From a virus: 33,038 bases of DNA. Positions 23,421-30,606 of the stretch are shown piece after piece. The stretch is taken from positions 1-33,038 of IMG/VR virus record IMGVR_UViG_3300044613_000551; one strand, written 5' to 3'. The stretch's first letter is position 1; every line of letters begins with the position of its first letter. The translations under genes were made by a program, and so were the position numbers. The notes beneath the pieces were generated by a model. The model had not been told where the DNA came from and ran no database searches. It saw only the letters and a list, made by a program, of their open reading frames with translations.

Positions 23421-23550
23421 TAAAGGGAGCTGTTACACTCCCCTTATGGCTGCCATTGAAGGTGTTGCCATGCACCTGCATTACTTGTACGTCTACTTTC
23501 TTGGATGGCTTGTGGCTTATCAGAGCCTTAGTATGTTCCCCCTGTGACAT
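23353..23550 (-). CDS. Possible truncated or chimeric small ORF running into the hairpin
   Basis: A 65-aa frame begins MSQGEHTKALISHKPSKKVD and continues VMQVHGNTFNGSHKGSVTAP before its last ~20 residues are read from the attC-like hairpin. The first 45 residues could be the remains of a gene cut by the cassette insertion, with a chimeric C-terminus. No family is recognised and there is no coupling to neighbours, so it may not be expressed. Confidence 0.3.
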   Translation of the reverse strand: MSQGEHTKALISHKPSKKVDVQVMQVHGNTFNGSHKGSVTAPFIITFCVYTRYALTKFQIINKCL

Positions 23551-23590
23551 AGTGCCGATCTAAGTGACAAGGGGTTGGCTTACCAGAGCC
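23513..23590. repeat. Direct repeat pair in a gene-poor stretch
   Basis: TGGCTTATCAGAGCC (23513-23527) recurs as TGGCTTACCAGAGCC (23576-23590), 14 of 15 identical and 63 nt apart. GTGACA also occurs twice between them. Apart from the weak ORF at 23353-23550, I see no gene between 23421 and 23593. The repeats could be protein-binding sites or a local duplication. Confidence 0.5.
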
Positions 23591-23593
23591 GAG

Positions 23594-23809
23594 TTACTTC
23601 ATTAGGTATTTAAACACCTTATCATAGAACTTACCTGTAACCTCCTTACCATACATGAACCTGTACATTTGAAACTTATCCACACCAACATCCTCTGCCA
23701 AATGTACTATCTTGTATCTTCTGGATAGCTTATCTTTGAGCTCACCTCTCACTGAGTCAGTGAACGTCTCATCATCTTTGATGTAGACTATCTTAGAACG
23801 GGAGGTCAT
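23594..23809 (-). CDS. Small possible helix-turn-helix protein
   Basis: This 71-aa protein begins MTSRSKIVYIKDDETFTDSV and has a C-terminal HTH-like segment (HLAEDVGVDKFQMYRFMYGK, followed by VTGKFYDKVFKYL). The pattern resembles small XRE-like DNA-binding proteins in which the recognition helix would be QMYRFMYGK. It overlaps the SSB-like gene by 17 nt, at the end of the recombination block and just before the late region. It may regulate the early-to-late switch, but that is inference. Confidence 0.55.
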   Translation of the reverse strand: MTSRSKIVYIKDDETFTDSVRGELKDKLSRRYKIVHLAEDVGVDKFQMYRFMYGKEVTGKFYDKVFKYLMK

Positions 23810-24122
23810 CGTCTAACTCTATTGGTTGTGTACTTGGCTGTGATGGCTTAGATCCTATAACCTCAACCTTCCATGCATCAAGAGTATTGTAATACCTCCC
23901 ATTAAACTCCCTGCCTCTGACATTGTATGATACTTCCACTTGCTGACCTACACCCAATGACTCTAAGACATCCATCTTATCATTGATTGTTTGGAACAGT
24001 ATGTCCTGTGGATACTTGGCATCCGGTGTTGTAACTACGAACTCTCTCACTGAGAATTTATCTGAGATTACCTTGATTGGGTTGATGAGCTTGATAGCTC
24101 CTTTGATTGTTGATTCTGACAT
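23793..24122 (-). CDS. DUF3127-type single-strand DNA-binding protein with SSB-like tail
   Basis: This 109-aa protein has the DUF3127 pattern: ISDKFSVREFVVTTPDAKYP, QDILFQTINDKMDVLESLGV and VSYNVRGREFNGRYYNTLDA. This predicts an OB fold. Its C-terminus ends in DDDLPF (104-109) after a Ser/Pro/Gln linker, the acidic tip by which SSB proteins recruit repair and replication enzymes. The gene lies immediately downstream of the exonuclease and annealase, so a phage SSB in recombination or replication is well supported. The start is the ATG at 24122. Confidence 0.85.
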   Translation of the reverse strand: MSESTIKGAIKLINPIKVISDKFSVREFVVTTPDAKYPQDILFQTINDKMDVLESLGVGQQVEVSYNVRGREFNGRYYNTLDAWKVEVIGSKPSQPSTQPIELDDDLPF

Positions 24123-24152
24123 TGTTTATATTTTGTTTTGATTGTTAGTAAT

Positions 24153-24776
24153 TTATTTACTGTTTAACTCATTTACATATTGAGCATAATATTCAGAGCA
24201 TGCCCTTAATCTCTCTTTTATCTGTTCCTCAATGGCTAAGTCTCTCTCATATCTTAACACAGTCACCCTATGGTGTGCAGGTATGTGATTGACTTTATGT
24301 ATTGATTTGTTATCCCAATCAGTGAGTAGAGTATCATCTGTATCATACATGGTGTACACTAACTCAAATGATGGCCTATCATACAGCCACATGTATGCTC
24401 TACCCTGCCACTCATAGTCTGAGTTCTCACCTTCTGATGGTGTTGCCGGGAAGGTCTCTAAGGACCAGGAGCTCTTAATGTCAATGATTAGATCATCCAT
24501 GAGTATATCACAACACCCTGACATGAGCTCATTAGTTACTCTGATTGTGTTCTTTGTGTACTTTTTAGTGAAACGAACATCATTGAGTAGATCAATGCCA
24601 TCCTGCTCCCAATCAGTTCCTTTGATCATTGGCTTAGTCTTAATGTCTGAGCTGTATCCAAAGAAATCCTGTTTTGCTATCTTGCGTATCTCATCTTTAC
24701 ATGTTTTAGATAAACCTTTTACACCCTTTTTAGGGTTAGTCATGAGCTTACCTAATTGTGATGGCCTCCATTTCAT
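24153..24776 (-). CDS. YqaJ / lambda-exonuclease-like nuclease
   Basis: This 207-aa protein shows PD-(D/E)XK nuclease motifs of the YqaJ family: GTDWEQDG at 53-60 (Glu57), SGCCDILMDDLIIDIKSSW at 86-104 (Asp90, Asp99, Lys101), and YEWQGRAYMWL at 121-131. In phages, this enzyme resects double-strand ends 5' to 3', leaving single strands for the partner annealase. It overlaps the Erf gene by 4 nt (ATGA), a classic two-component recombination pair, and is followed by the SSB. Confidence 0.87.
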   Translation of the reverse strand: MKWRPSQLGKLMTNPKKGVKGLSKTCKDEIRKIAKQDFFGYSSDIKTKPMIKGTDWEQDGIDLLNDVRFTKKYTKNTIRVTNELMSGCCDILMDDLIIDIKSSWSLETFPATPSEGENSDYEWQGRAYMWLYDRPSFELVYTMYDTDDTLLTDWDNKSIHKVNHIPAHHRVTVLRYERDLAIEEQIKERLRACSEYYAQYVNELNSK

Positions 24777-25327
24777 AGTTGTGCCTCCTGTTCTTTGGTT
24801 AAATAAAACTTAGCTTTCAACTCCTCAACTGTGAACTCATTAGCCTTAATCTTAGCAAGAGCATTATTGAAACGTTCAGTTGACAATGATTCTTTTTTAG
24901 TCTCAGTTGGTTGGTCCTTAGATGCCTGTTGACCATCATCATCCACTGCCTGCAATGAGAGAGCACTTTGAAGGGTGTACCTACGATAGTAAGAAATGGC
25001 ACTACCCATCTGTTGAGGGTTGACATTTTGAGGTAAGTCCATGGTTGATTGCAACATGGCACCTGAGTCAATGTCAACAATCTGAGTGCACACACTGTTG
25101 CCCTGGATAGGTTGTAATAAGATTAAGCCATTTTCAAGTAGTACAGGCTCAACCTCTGCCATGATAGCATTGAGGTCTGCATACTTTGAGTGGTGACTTT
25201 GTGCATTCTTAACTACCTTACCAATGGCTAACTTTGCCCGGTGTAGTTTTTGGTGTAGAGTGAGTGTGTTACTCAACTCATTCAGCTCCTTGATTTTCTC
25301 AGTCGCTGTTTTGATTTCTTTTTCCAT
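24773..25327 (-). CDS. erf: Erf-family single-strand annealing protein
   Basis: Erf family signatures are YADLNAIMAEVEPVLLENGL (about 49-68), QQMGSAISYYRRYTLQSAL (about 104-122) and AVDDDGQQ after that. The frame can start at an ATG further upstream, but this would place the promoter inside the gene; the ATG at 25327, preceded by AAAAACAGT as at 2478, is preferred and gives 184 aa. The protein anneals complementary single strands and works with the exonuclease encoded next. It tolerates imperfect matches in related phages, which may matter for cassette exchange here. Confidence 0.85.
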   Translation of the reverse strand: MEKEIKTATEKIKELNELSNTLTLHQKLHRAKLAIGKVVKNAQSHHSKYADLNAIMAEVEPVLLENGLILLQPIQGNSVCTQIVDIDSGAMLQSTMDLPQNVNPQQMGSAISYYRRYTLQSALSLQAVDDDGQQASKDQPTETKKESLSTERFNNALAKIKANEFTVEELKAKFYLTKEQEAQL

Positions 25328-25347
25328 ACTGTTTTTATTTATTGAGT

Positions 25348-25379
25348 CAAAGTTAATAAAAGATTGCATATATCACAAA
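25348..25379 (-). promoter_or_regulatory. Promoter of the recombination genes
   Basis: On the minus strand TTTG (25376-25379), a 20-bp spacer and TAACTTTG (25348-25355) match the Bacteroidetes promoter consensus. Both the -7 box and the leader (ATAAATAA..AACAGTATG) match the early promoter at 2505-2535. Confidence 0.72.
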
Positions 25380-25394
25380 TTAAGTTATCAACAA

Positions 25395-25493
25395 TTAGTA
25401 TTTTATTATGTTAATAACTAATGCTGTTACAGATATTACCAAACTGATTAGAGCCACAGTTAAATTAATGTAAAATAGTTTATTCTCATCCAT
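25395..25493 (-). CDS. 32-aa single-span membrane micro-protein
   Basis: The ATG at 25493 overlaps the upstream gene's stop by 8 nt. The peptide begins MDENKLFYINLTVALISLVI and ends with a hydrophobic run and IIKY. Nearly all residues 9-30 are hydrophobic, so one membrane span is expected. It lies between the conserved 122-aa gene and the Erf promoter. Function is unknown; coding is supported by the overlap and composition. Confidence 0.55.
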   Translation of the reverse strand: MDENKLFYINLTVALISLVISVTALVINIIKY

Positions 25494-25854
25494 TGGCTGT
25501 GTCTTTAATAGTTAGCTCATCACCTGTAAGTGCAAAGTATAGATTTTGAAGTTGGTGAACATGCTCAATATCCTTATACCAATCACCATACTTATTTATG
25601 TAGAAATGACAATACACATTATCTTTAGTGTCAACATCATATCCATTCTTTTGATAGAGATCCTCAAATTCACTATATTCAAACCCAAACTTTTCTAACC
25701 ATTTTGTGTTTAATGGTATTGGCTCAAAGCTGGATAACAACCTCCATGCATTAGAGGAGTGAATGTAATCTGTTTCAATACCCTCAACAAGCCATGATAT
25801 ATTGTGCCCTATTCCTTTGACATAATTACCAACTCTCAATTCATTTGCCTTCAT
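25486..25854 (-). CDS. Conserved Bacteroidetes phage protein of unknown function
   Basis: This 122-aa protein has the pattern MKANELRVGNYVKG near the start, EPIPLNTKWLEKFGFEYSE in the middle, and EHVHQLQNLYFALTGDEL near the end. From memory, this combination is very common in Bacteroidetes phages and prophages and remains uncharacterised. It lies in the replication block, downstream of the basic 33-aa ORF. It contains no catalytic motif; the N-terminus may form a small beta-barrel. Confidence 0.8.
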   Translation of the reverse strand: MKANELRVGNYVKGIGHNISWLVEGIETDYIHSSNAWRLLSSFEPIPLNTKWLEKFGFEYSEFEDLYQKNGYDVDTKDNVYCHFYINKYGDWYKDIEHVHQLQNLYFALTGDELTIKDTANG

Positions 25855-25856
25855 AT

Positions 25857-25958
25857 CTAATCTGTTTCATTATTAATACCCTTCACAGGGTGTTTATATT
25901 TCTTTTTTTTGTGCTTTAAATTCACAATGATGCGGGGAAATTTTATTTTGATTCTCAT
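25857..25958 (-). CDS. 33-aa very basic micro-protein
   Basis: The ATG at 25958 overlaps the upstream TGA (ATGA), and the TAG stop at 25857-25859 lies just before the next ATG (25854). The peptide begins MRIKIKFPRIIVNLKHKKKK and ends GINNETD. The Lys-rich character suggests nucleic acid or membrane binding. The precise overlaps support coding, but the composition alone is weak evidence. Confidence 0.5.
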   Translation of the reverse strand: MRIKIKFPRIIVNLKHKKKKYKHPVKGINNETD

Positions 25959-26434
25959 AGACTTTTGATGAAATTATCATACCATACCATAAAAGTATCA
26001 AAGTCTCTCACAATAATATACACACCGCCTGCCCTTTCAATGGCCCCTTGATATTCCTTTTGTACATCTGATTGCCTATCCTTACCATACTTAATCTCAA
26101 TCTTAACTGACCGCCCTCTGATCGTGGCAGATATATCTGCAGTTCCTTTGGTTGACTGTCCAGGTGTCCATTTGCCCGGTAACTGTTTTGTGTGTGCCAT
26201 GATGCCGGAACCAACCTGTATCTTTGCTCCTTCCCTGTACTGACCCTGTGAAGAGATACGTTCAGCTTGACCGCCATTGAACTGTATCCATGCAATGACA
26301 CACTTTGTCAAGGCATTGGCTGAGTTATCTGTCCAATCAGTCTTTGGTATGTATGCCTCTGGCATGTTAGGATACTTCTGTTTCAACTGCTCCATCATTA
26401 GAGCATTGAGTTTGTCTTTGTTACTTCGTTTCAT
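25955..26434 (-). CDS. VRR-NUC-like nuclease
   Basis: This 159-aa protein has the compact PD-(D/E)XK core of VRR-NUC domains: GTADISATIRGRSVKIEIKY at 97-116 (Asp100, Glu113, Lys115) followed by VQKEYQGAIERAGGVYIIVR at 124-143. Stand-alone phage VRR-NUC proteins are thought to act on branched DNA, such as Holliday junctions. It overlaps the methyltransferase gene by 4 nt, in the replication and recombination block. Substrate specificity cannot be read from sequence. Confidence 0.8.
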   Translation of the reverse strand: MKRSNKDKLNALMMEQLKQKYPNMPEAYIPKTDWTDNSANALTKCVIAWIQFNGGQAERISSQGQYREGAKIQVGSGIMAHTKQLPGKWTPGQSTKGTADISATIRGRSVKIEIKYGKDRQSDVQKEYQGAIERAGGVYIIVRDFDTFMVWYDNFIKSL

Positions 26435-27084
26435 ATAAATAAATTTAATTGATTAGTATGATTAGTTATCCTTTGCATTGCCTTATCAAAATACTCCTTA
26501 TCAAGCTCACAGGCTGTGAGATCAAATCCATAGTCATGGCAGGCAATTGCTATTGAGCCACTGCCTAAGTGAGTATCAAGTATTTTATCACCTTGCTGAG
26601 CATATTTGTCAAGGAGCCATTTGTAAAGTGCAACAGGTTTTTGAGTTGGGTGTATTCTTATTTCTTTATTTTTCATATCACCTTGCAACATACCCGCCCA
26701 TCTAAATTCAAATTTTCTAACTGATGTATTAAAAGATGTCCAAGCAAGTTCACAATCTGCAAAATCATTATCTCCATTTTGTTTATCCCATACTATCCAA
26801 CAACTTGAATTTGTAGCCATAAGATTTTCAATAAAATGGTTCGCACCCCAAACAATTTGATTTTTAGATATCCTTTTTAATTGCTTAAAATATTTTTTTG
26901 ATGCTGTTGTAGTATCCCAATATTTAGGGGTGTATAAAGTAGGTCTTGTTGCCTTGCCTCTTGAATGATTTTTAGCTCCATCTTCACCTATCCCATAAGG
27001 CGGATCAACAATAGCCAAATCAAAATAGTTATCTGGATAGCGAGCCATGAGCTCCATGTTATCTTCATTGGTTATGGTCAGCAT
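26431..27084 (-). CDS. N6-adenine DNA methyltransferase (DPPY)
   Basis: This 217-aa enzyme has DPPYGIGEDG at 27-36 (catalytic motif IV) and the SAM-binding motif in the C-terminal half (KILDTHLGSGSIAIACHDYG), preceded by HPTQKPVALYKWLL. This order (IV before I) fits the beta group of methyltransferases. It modifies adenine in a sequence that cannot be read here. No cognate restriction enzyme is present, so protection from host restriction or regulation is likely. It overlaps the primase gene by 20 nt. Confidence 0.9.
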   Translation of the reverse strand: MLTITNEDNMELMARYPDNYFDLAIVDPPYGIGEDGAKNHSRGKATRPTLYTPKYWDTTTASKKYFKQLKRISKNQIVWGANHFIENLMATNSSCWIVWDKQNGDNDFADCELAWTSFNTSVRKFEFRWAGMLQGDMKNKEIRIHPTQKPVALYKWLLDKYAQQGDKILDTHLGSGSIAIACHDYGFDLTACELDKEYFDKAMQRITNHTNQLNLFI

Positions 27085-29308
27085 TATCTATCTTATTAAT
27101 CCATTTATTTAACGTAACCCTTGACACATTCATTAACTCAGCAACCTGTGTACGATTCATGTCTTTATTTGCTTTGTACAGTGATTTGAACTTATCAAAT
27201 TTATTCTTACTATTATCACTCTGCATTATTGACTTCATGTCCTTTTTATCCTGTGCCTCAATCTTAACTTTTTTACTCATATTAATAAAATAATCAGATA
27301 GCTTTTCAGCTTTCAACATTGCATCTGGACCAACCATGCTGTATGATCCATCATTAACCTCAACATCATAACTCCAAATAGCGTTAATCAATAATGCAAA
27401 TCTTGGAATATAACTCTTTTGTTTTGGGAGCATTGACTTCATGTACTCATTTTCAGCATCACTGTTCTGCATTTCAGTAATCTTATTGAATATTCTAATC
27501 CATTCCTTTTTAGCATTGGGTGAAAGTATTGCCTTGATAGGTTGAATATCATCATCCTGGTTAAATTTAACCCACTCTCTTTTTACTTTGTCAAAGAATT
27601 TAACAATATACTCATCATACCACAGTACAATTCTATCATCCAATTCATTATCACTGTATTTGTCAACGTACAAATCCGGAAATGAAATCAACATCCTATC
27701 TGTAAATCCATTCTCTTTGTTTTCTTCTGTATTAAACTGATCAAAAATACTTGGCTGTATGCCACCCAAAACAGGGATATGTGGTTTGTCAACAAATGAA
27801 CTCTTGGCTGTTTTTCTATTCATACTCACAGCCTTACCACTCCAACATGATAACCAAAATTCAAGGTCAGACCCTGCCCTGTATTTATTCATGTCTTTAA
27901 ACCAACCTGCCAGCTCATCTTTGAACACACCCACAGCATTTTTATTTTCTTCATGCAAATCAACTAATGCCTCAAGAGTAATGTCATTAACTATGAATTG
28001 AGTCTTTTTAGGTTTACGCACCTCCTCTGAATGCTCTCTCTCTTTTTTATCTTTTTTCTCATACTCAACCCACTTAGCATACTCCTTGATGTACCTTCTA
28101 ATATGTGTGTTATTTATAACCTCAAGAGGCCTAATCATTTGGTTGATGCTTGGTGTCTTACCAATACCTGCCTTACCTACTAATGAGATCCACACATTTG
28201 CATTCTCAATCCATCCTGTTTTTACTTCGAGCTTTAATGAGTTACCAACTATCACTGACAACAACCATATGAATGAACATCCCATGTAGTCAATTGACAG
28301 GCCTAATGTTTTGGCACTCTCAAGGATGTACAGTTGAATATTCTCAGGAAATATATCAAGAGGAAATGTCAGTTTATCAAGGTCAACATTAGGCTTATCC
28401 TCTATCTCTATTTTTGGAACTCTCCTGGTTCCAAATCCTTTTTGATATAAATCATTTGCAGCATCTTTGAAATCACCAAAATGAAACTTATGAGCGTATA
28501 TTGCAAATGGACTCAACAACTTCTCTGCAGGATACTGTGTTCCTGTGCTAAATAAGTACATGCATCCACTATCTTTATAGACATAACCAGAATGTGGTGA
28601 TGTTGCTCCATGCCTACGTATAATGTAATTGTTTGAGGTGTTACGCACAATGGTGAACTCATCTGAAATAAGATCCATTGTATTGACTTGAGCATTGTAA
28701 TCATCCCATGGACTCAACTCATCCTCATTAACCTTGTATTGCTTTACTGTTGGCTTATCTAATTTAACCTCCTCAACATAATTGTATGTCCTTGATATGG
28801 ACCAAATAATTTCACGCTCCTCCTCTGTAATGTACTTGATGTCATGATACTCATTCTTACCAAAGAAATTACCATACAGAATAAACTGACCACCTTTGCC
28901 TCTTGACTCAATGATGGCCTCTCTCATTCCTTTGAGCTTAGCTATTTTCGTATTACCTTTTTGAGCTGTACATTTATAGATAATGTGGTATCCATCCTTC
29001 ATTGTTTTGGCAATGACTACCTTTTCAAAGAAATCTGAAATATTATCTGATAAAAAAGAGATGTACTCATCCCACCATTTCTGTCTATCTGGAAGGGATG
29101 GGAGCACCTTAAGATCAACATCAATACATTCAATGTCATTGAACCCTGCTCTGCACCCATAAAGAGGTGCATTCATTCTGTCAATCTCATCTGCAGTCTT
29201 ACATGGTAATGTTGTCCATTTTTCCTGCTCAGGTTTTTTTGTAGCCTCACATGGGATTATGCTATAACCCAAGCCAGCTAACTTTTTTAAATAGTCTTTT
29301 GTAATCAT
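27065..29308 (-). CDS. Primase-polymerase / DUF3987 helicase-like replication protein
   Basis: This 747-aa protein starts with a prim-pol-like domain (GYSIIPCEATKKPEQEKWTT, then CRAGFNDIECIDVD with the acidic pair near 63-65, and KDGYHIIYK). A DUF3987-type ATPase domain follows, with Walker A GKAGIGKT at 379-386 and an acidic region around VGVFKDELAGWFKDM. The C-terminus has a HTH (NRTQVAELMNVSRVTLNKWI at about 718-737). It probably primes and unwinds at the phage origin just upstream. It is the first gene after the origin-like region. Confidence 0.85.
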   Translation of the reverse strand: MITKDYLKKLAGLGYSIIPCEATKKPEQEKWTTLPCKTADEIDRMNAPLYGCRAGFNDIECIDVDLKVLPSLPDRQKWWDEYISFLSDNISDFFEKVVIAKTMKDGYHIIYKCTAQKGNTKIAKLKGMREAIIESRGKGGQFILYGNFFGKNEYHDIKYITEEEREIIWSISRTYNYVEEVKLDKPTVKQYKVNEDELSPWDDYNAQVNTMDLISDEFTIVRNTSNNYIIRRHGATSPHSGYVYKDSGCMYLFSTGTQYPAEKLLSPFAIYAHKFHFGDFKDAANDLYQKGFGTRRVPKIEIEDKPNVDLDKLTFPLDIFPENIQLYILESAKTLGLSIDYMGCSFIWLLSVIVGNSLKLEVKTGWIENANVWISLVGKAGIGKTPSINQMIRPLEVINNTHIRRYIKEYAKWVEYEKKDKKEREHSEEVRKPKKTQFIVNDITLEALVDLHEENKNAVGVFKDELAGWFKDMNKYRAGSDLEFWLSCWSGKAVSMNRKTAKSSFVDKPHIPVLGGIQPSIFDQFNTEENKENGFTDRMLISFPDLYVDKYSDNELDDRIVLWYDEYIVKFFDKVKREWVKFNQDDDIQPIKAILSPNAKKEWIRIFNKITEMQNSDAENEYMKSMLPKQKSYIPRFALLINAIWSYDVEVNDGSYSMVGPDAMLKAEKLSDYFINMSKKVKIEAQDKKDMKSIMQSDNSKNKFDKFKSLYKANKDMNRTQVAELMNVSRVTLNKWINKIDNADHNQ

Positions 29309-29321
29309 ATTACTGTTTTTA

Positions 29322-29406
29322 ATCCACTGTTATAAAAAAAAAGTAGGGGGAAAGGAACAGTGAACCTTTTAAGTGGATGCCTCCGACAACCCCTTGAACA
29401 AAATTA
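29322..29406 (-). promoter_or_regulatory. Possible promoter and structured leader of the primase gene
   Basis: TAATTTTG (29399-29406) fits the -7 consensus, though no TTTG lies at the expected -33. The leader below it contains two mutually exclusive pairings: CACTGTT (29325-29331) with AACAGTG (29356-29362), and ATCCACT (29322-29328) with AGTGGAT (29372-29378). A run of C then of T on the minus strand could form an attenuator. All inferred. Confidence 0.4.
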
Positions 29407-29462
29407 AACATAATTTCATGTACTAAACACCACTTTTATAAACATTATTAACAAACTTATTA

Positions 29463-29728
29463 ACTGTAAACTACTGTAAACTACTGTAAACTTTTACTGT
29501 AAACCTTTTTAGGTTATTTTTTCAGTAATGACGGGGGTTTCAGAGCGTTTCAACTGTAAACTTTACACTTTTTTGAAAAATTATTTTTTTTCTGCTGAGT
29601 AAAAATAAAAACTGATAACCTAAAAACTGTAAACTTTACAGTAAAATAGGTATTATTAGTTTGATTTTCAGTTAATTACAGCTATTTTGGTTTACACTTT
29701 AACTGTAAACTGTTTACAGTGGTTTACA
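29463..29728. other. Iteron-like repeats, likely replication origin
   Basis: ACTGTAAAC occurs seven times on the plus strand: starts at 29463, 29473, 29483, 29496, 29553, 29626 and 29702. An inverted copy GTTTACAGT is at 29712-29720, with partial copies at 29635-29642, 29690-29697 and 29722-29728. The first three are spaced by exactly 10 bp, on one face of the helix. The region is very AT-rich and holds no gene (29309-29733). It sits between a DnaA-like gene and the primase gene. Confidence 0.65.
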
Positions 29729-29733
29729 CCTAC

Positions 29734-29764
29734 AAAAAAACCCTCCATGCAGTGCAAAGAGGGT
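29734..29764 (-). terminator. Terminator at the end of the early operon
   Basis: ACCCTC (29740-29745) pairs with GAGGGT (29759-29764); an inner TGCA/TGCA can extend it. On the minus strand a run of seven T follows the stem. It lies 30 nt below the DnaA-like gene and shields the origin from early transcription. Confidence 0.78.
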
Positions 29765-29794
29765 CTTTTCAATAAATAAAATCAAACAGTATGA

Positions 29795-30163
29795 CTACAA
29801 AGATATGTCTTTATACATGTTGTTTTTAATTCTGAACTTAATTTTCTTCAATCTCTCTAAACTATAACAGTTGATAACATCTGTTACTAAACTGTATGAC
29901 TTAGGTGTTGACTCAAACATCATAATCAACTCATCAATGTGATCCAAGTAGAGCTTGTCCTTAACTGAAATCAAATCTTTGTGTGTTTTGATGCCATAAA
30001 TTACAGATGCATGATCCCTATTGAACATGGCTGCTATGTCATAAAGAGTGAATCCCTCATTCCTTAGCATGTTGTACAAGTAAAATCTTTTGTAACTGTA
30101 TTTTCTGTATCTGTGTCTCGCTTTGAGGTTGTTATCCTCAATGTATTTTAAGATTTCTTGCAT
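29795..30163 (-). CDS. DnaA domain IV-like DNA-binding protein
   Basis: This 122-aa protein carries a segment resembling the C-terminal DNA-binding domain of DnaA: YSYKRFYLYNMLRNEGFTLY, then DIAAMFNRDHASVIYGIKTH at 42-61. The RDHASVI motif corresponds to the RDHSTVI signature used to read DnaA boxes. It lacks the ATPase domain and looks like an isolated domain IV with a helical tail. Beside the ACTGTAAAC iterons, it probably binds the phage origin or regulates replication initiation. It is the last gene of the early operon, followed by a terminator. Confidence 0.78.
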   Translation of the reverse strand: MQEILKYIEDNNLKARHRYRKYSYKRFYLYNMLRNEGFTLYDIAAMFNRDHASVIYGIKTHKDLISVKDKLYLDHIDELIMMFESTPKSYSLVTDVINCYSLERLKKIKFRIKNNMYKDISL

Positions 30164-30231
30164 AATCCTATAAGTATTAATATTATCCCCACTGTGAAAA
30201 GTAACAGTGCCATTTTAGCTTCTTCAACCAT
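30148..30231 (-). CDS. 27-aa single-span membrane micro-protein
   Basis: The ATG at 30231 overlaps the stop of the upstream gene by 8 nt, and the stop (30148-30150) lies inside the DnaA-like gene, a 16-nt overlap. The peptide begins MVEEAKMALLLFTVGIILIL and ends LCKKS, a short acidic head followed by one hydrophobic span and a basic end. It is too short for most gene finders. Membrane insertion is likely; the function is unknown. Confidence 0.55.
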   Translation of the reverse strand: MVEEAKMALLLFTVGIILILIGLCKKS

Positions 30232-30403
30232 TGGTCACCTCCTCTATTTTATAACCATTTTCAATAAACCATTCTAATGTATCCGGCATATCATCTGGAT
30301 AGTTGTAATCTTGCAGGCATCCATTGTTGTCAAGGTAGCAATACCACCAAAATCCCAACTCTTCCTCCATGGCATCTTCAAGCCATACTCTGTATTTTTT
30401 CAT
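30224..30403 (-). CDS. 59-aa acidic protein, MKKYRVWLED family
   Basis: This 59-aa protein begins MKKYRVWLEDAMEEELGFWW and continues YCYLDNNGCLQ, ending NGYKIEEVTNG. It is acidic and aromatic (six Trp/Tyr in the first 25 residues). The allele at the window start (1-74) shares the first ten residues and the FWW motif. Its end overlaps the 27-aa gene start. I do not recognise a known function; small acidic phage proteins sometimes act as DNA mimics or inhibitors, but nothing proves this here. Confidence 0.65.
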   Translation of the reverse strand: MKKYRVWLEDAMEEELGFWWYCYLDNNGCLQDYNYPDDMPDTLEWFIENGYKIEEVTNG

Positions 30404-30533
30404 ATTTATTTGCTTTAAATTTTACCATGTAATAATAATGCTCAATCTCATATTTGTATATTTTATTCAGTGTAAAAAAATACTGTATTGAGTGCTTAAT
30501 TATTCGTGACCATCTAATTTGTTTTGCTGTCAT
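30378..30533 (-). CDS. 51-aa ORF present only in this haplotype
   Basis: The ATG at 30533 lies a base after the TGA of the 23-aa gene. The protein begins MTAKQIRWSRIIKHSIQYFF and is basic and aromatic, ending QSMA. Its end overlaps the next gene by 26 nt in another frame. The other haplotype lacks about 130 bp here, so this ORF is absent at 75-147. Leaders with TCATAT and TTTAAATTTTA flank the extra segment, which suggests an insertion/deletion through short repeats. Coding is plausible but unproven. Confidence 0.45.
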   Translation of the reverse strand: MTAKQIRWSRIIKHSIQYFFTLNKIYKYEIEHYYYMVKFKANKYEKIQSMA

Positions 30534-30534
30534 A

Positions 30535-30606
30535 TCAATTAAATTTTAATGTGTATTCCATAGCTTTCCATGCTAAGACTAAACGGGTTGGGTTTGTTAT
30601 TTGCAT
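30535..30606 (-). CDS. Conserved 23-aa micro-protein, copy 2
   Basis: The peptide begins MQITNPTRLVLAWKAMEYTL and ends KFN. It is the same gene as at 76-147 with one amino acid change (Glu here, Ala there). Its ATG overlaps the stop region of the cassette gene above (30597-30782). It marks the conserved downstream edge of the variable locus. Confidence 0.55.
   Translation of the reverse strand: MQITNPTRLVLAWKAMEYTLKFN

Noticed and set aside
23513-23593. Possible tRNA or structured RNA in the gene-poor stretch
   Set aside because: Some GC-rich self-complementary words occur, but there is no cloverleaf, no T-loop sequence and no clear anticodon arm. Only the direct repeats are supported.
24773-25369. 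Erf start at 25369
   Set aside because: This would place the promoter -7 element inside the coding region. The ATG at 25327 has the shared AAAAACAGT leader.
29511-29621. Long-range inverted repeat AGGTTAT...ATAACCT in the origin region
   Set aside because: Only 7 bp with about 97 nt between the arms in AT-rich DNA; expected by chance and not needed to explain the iterons.
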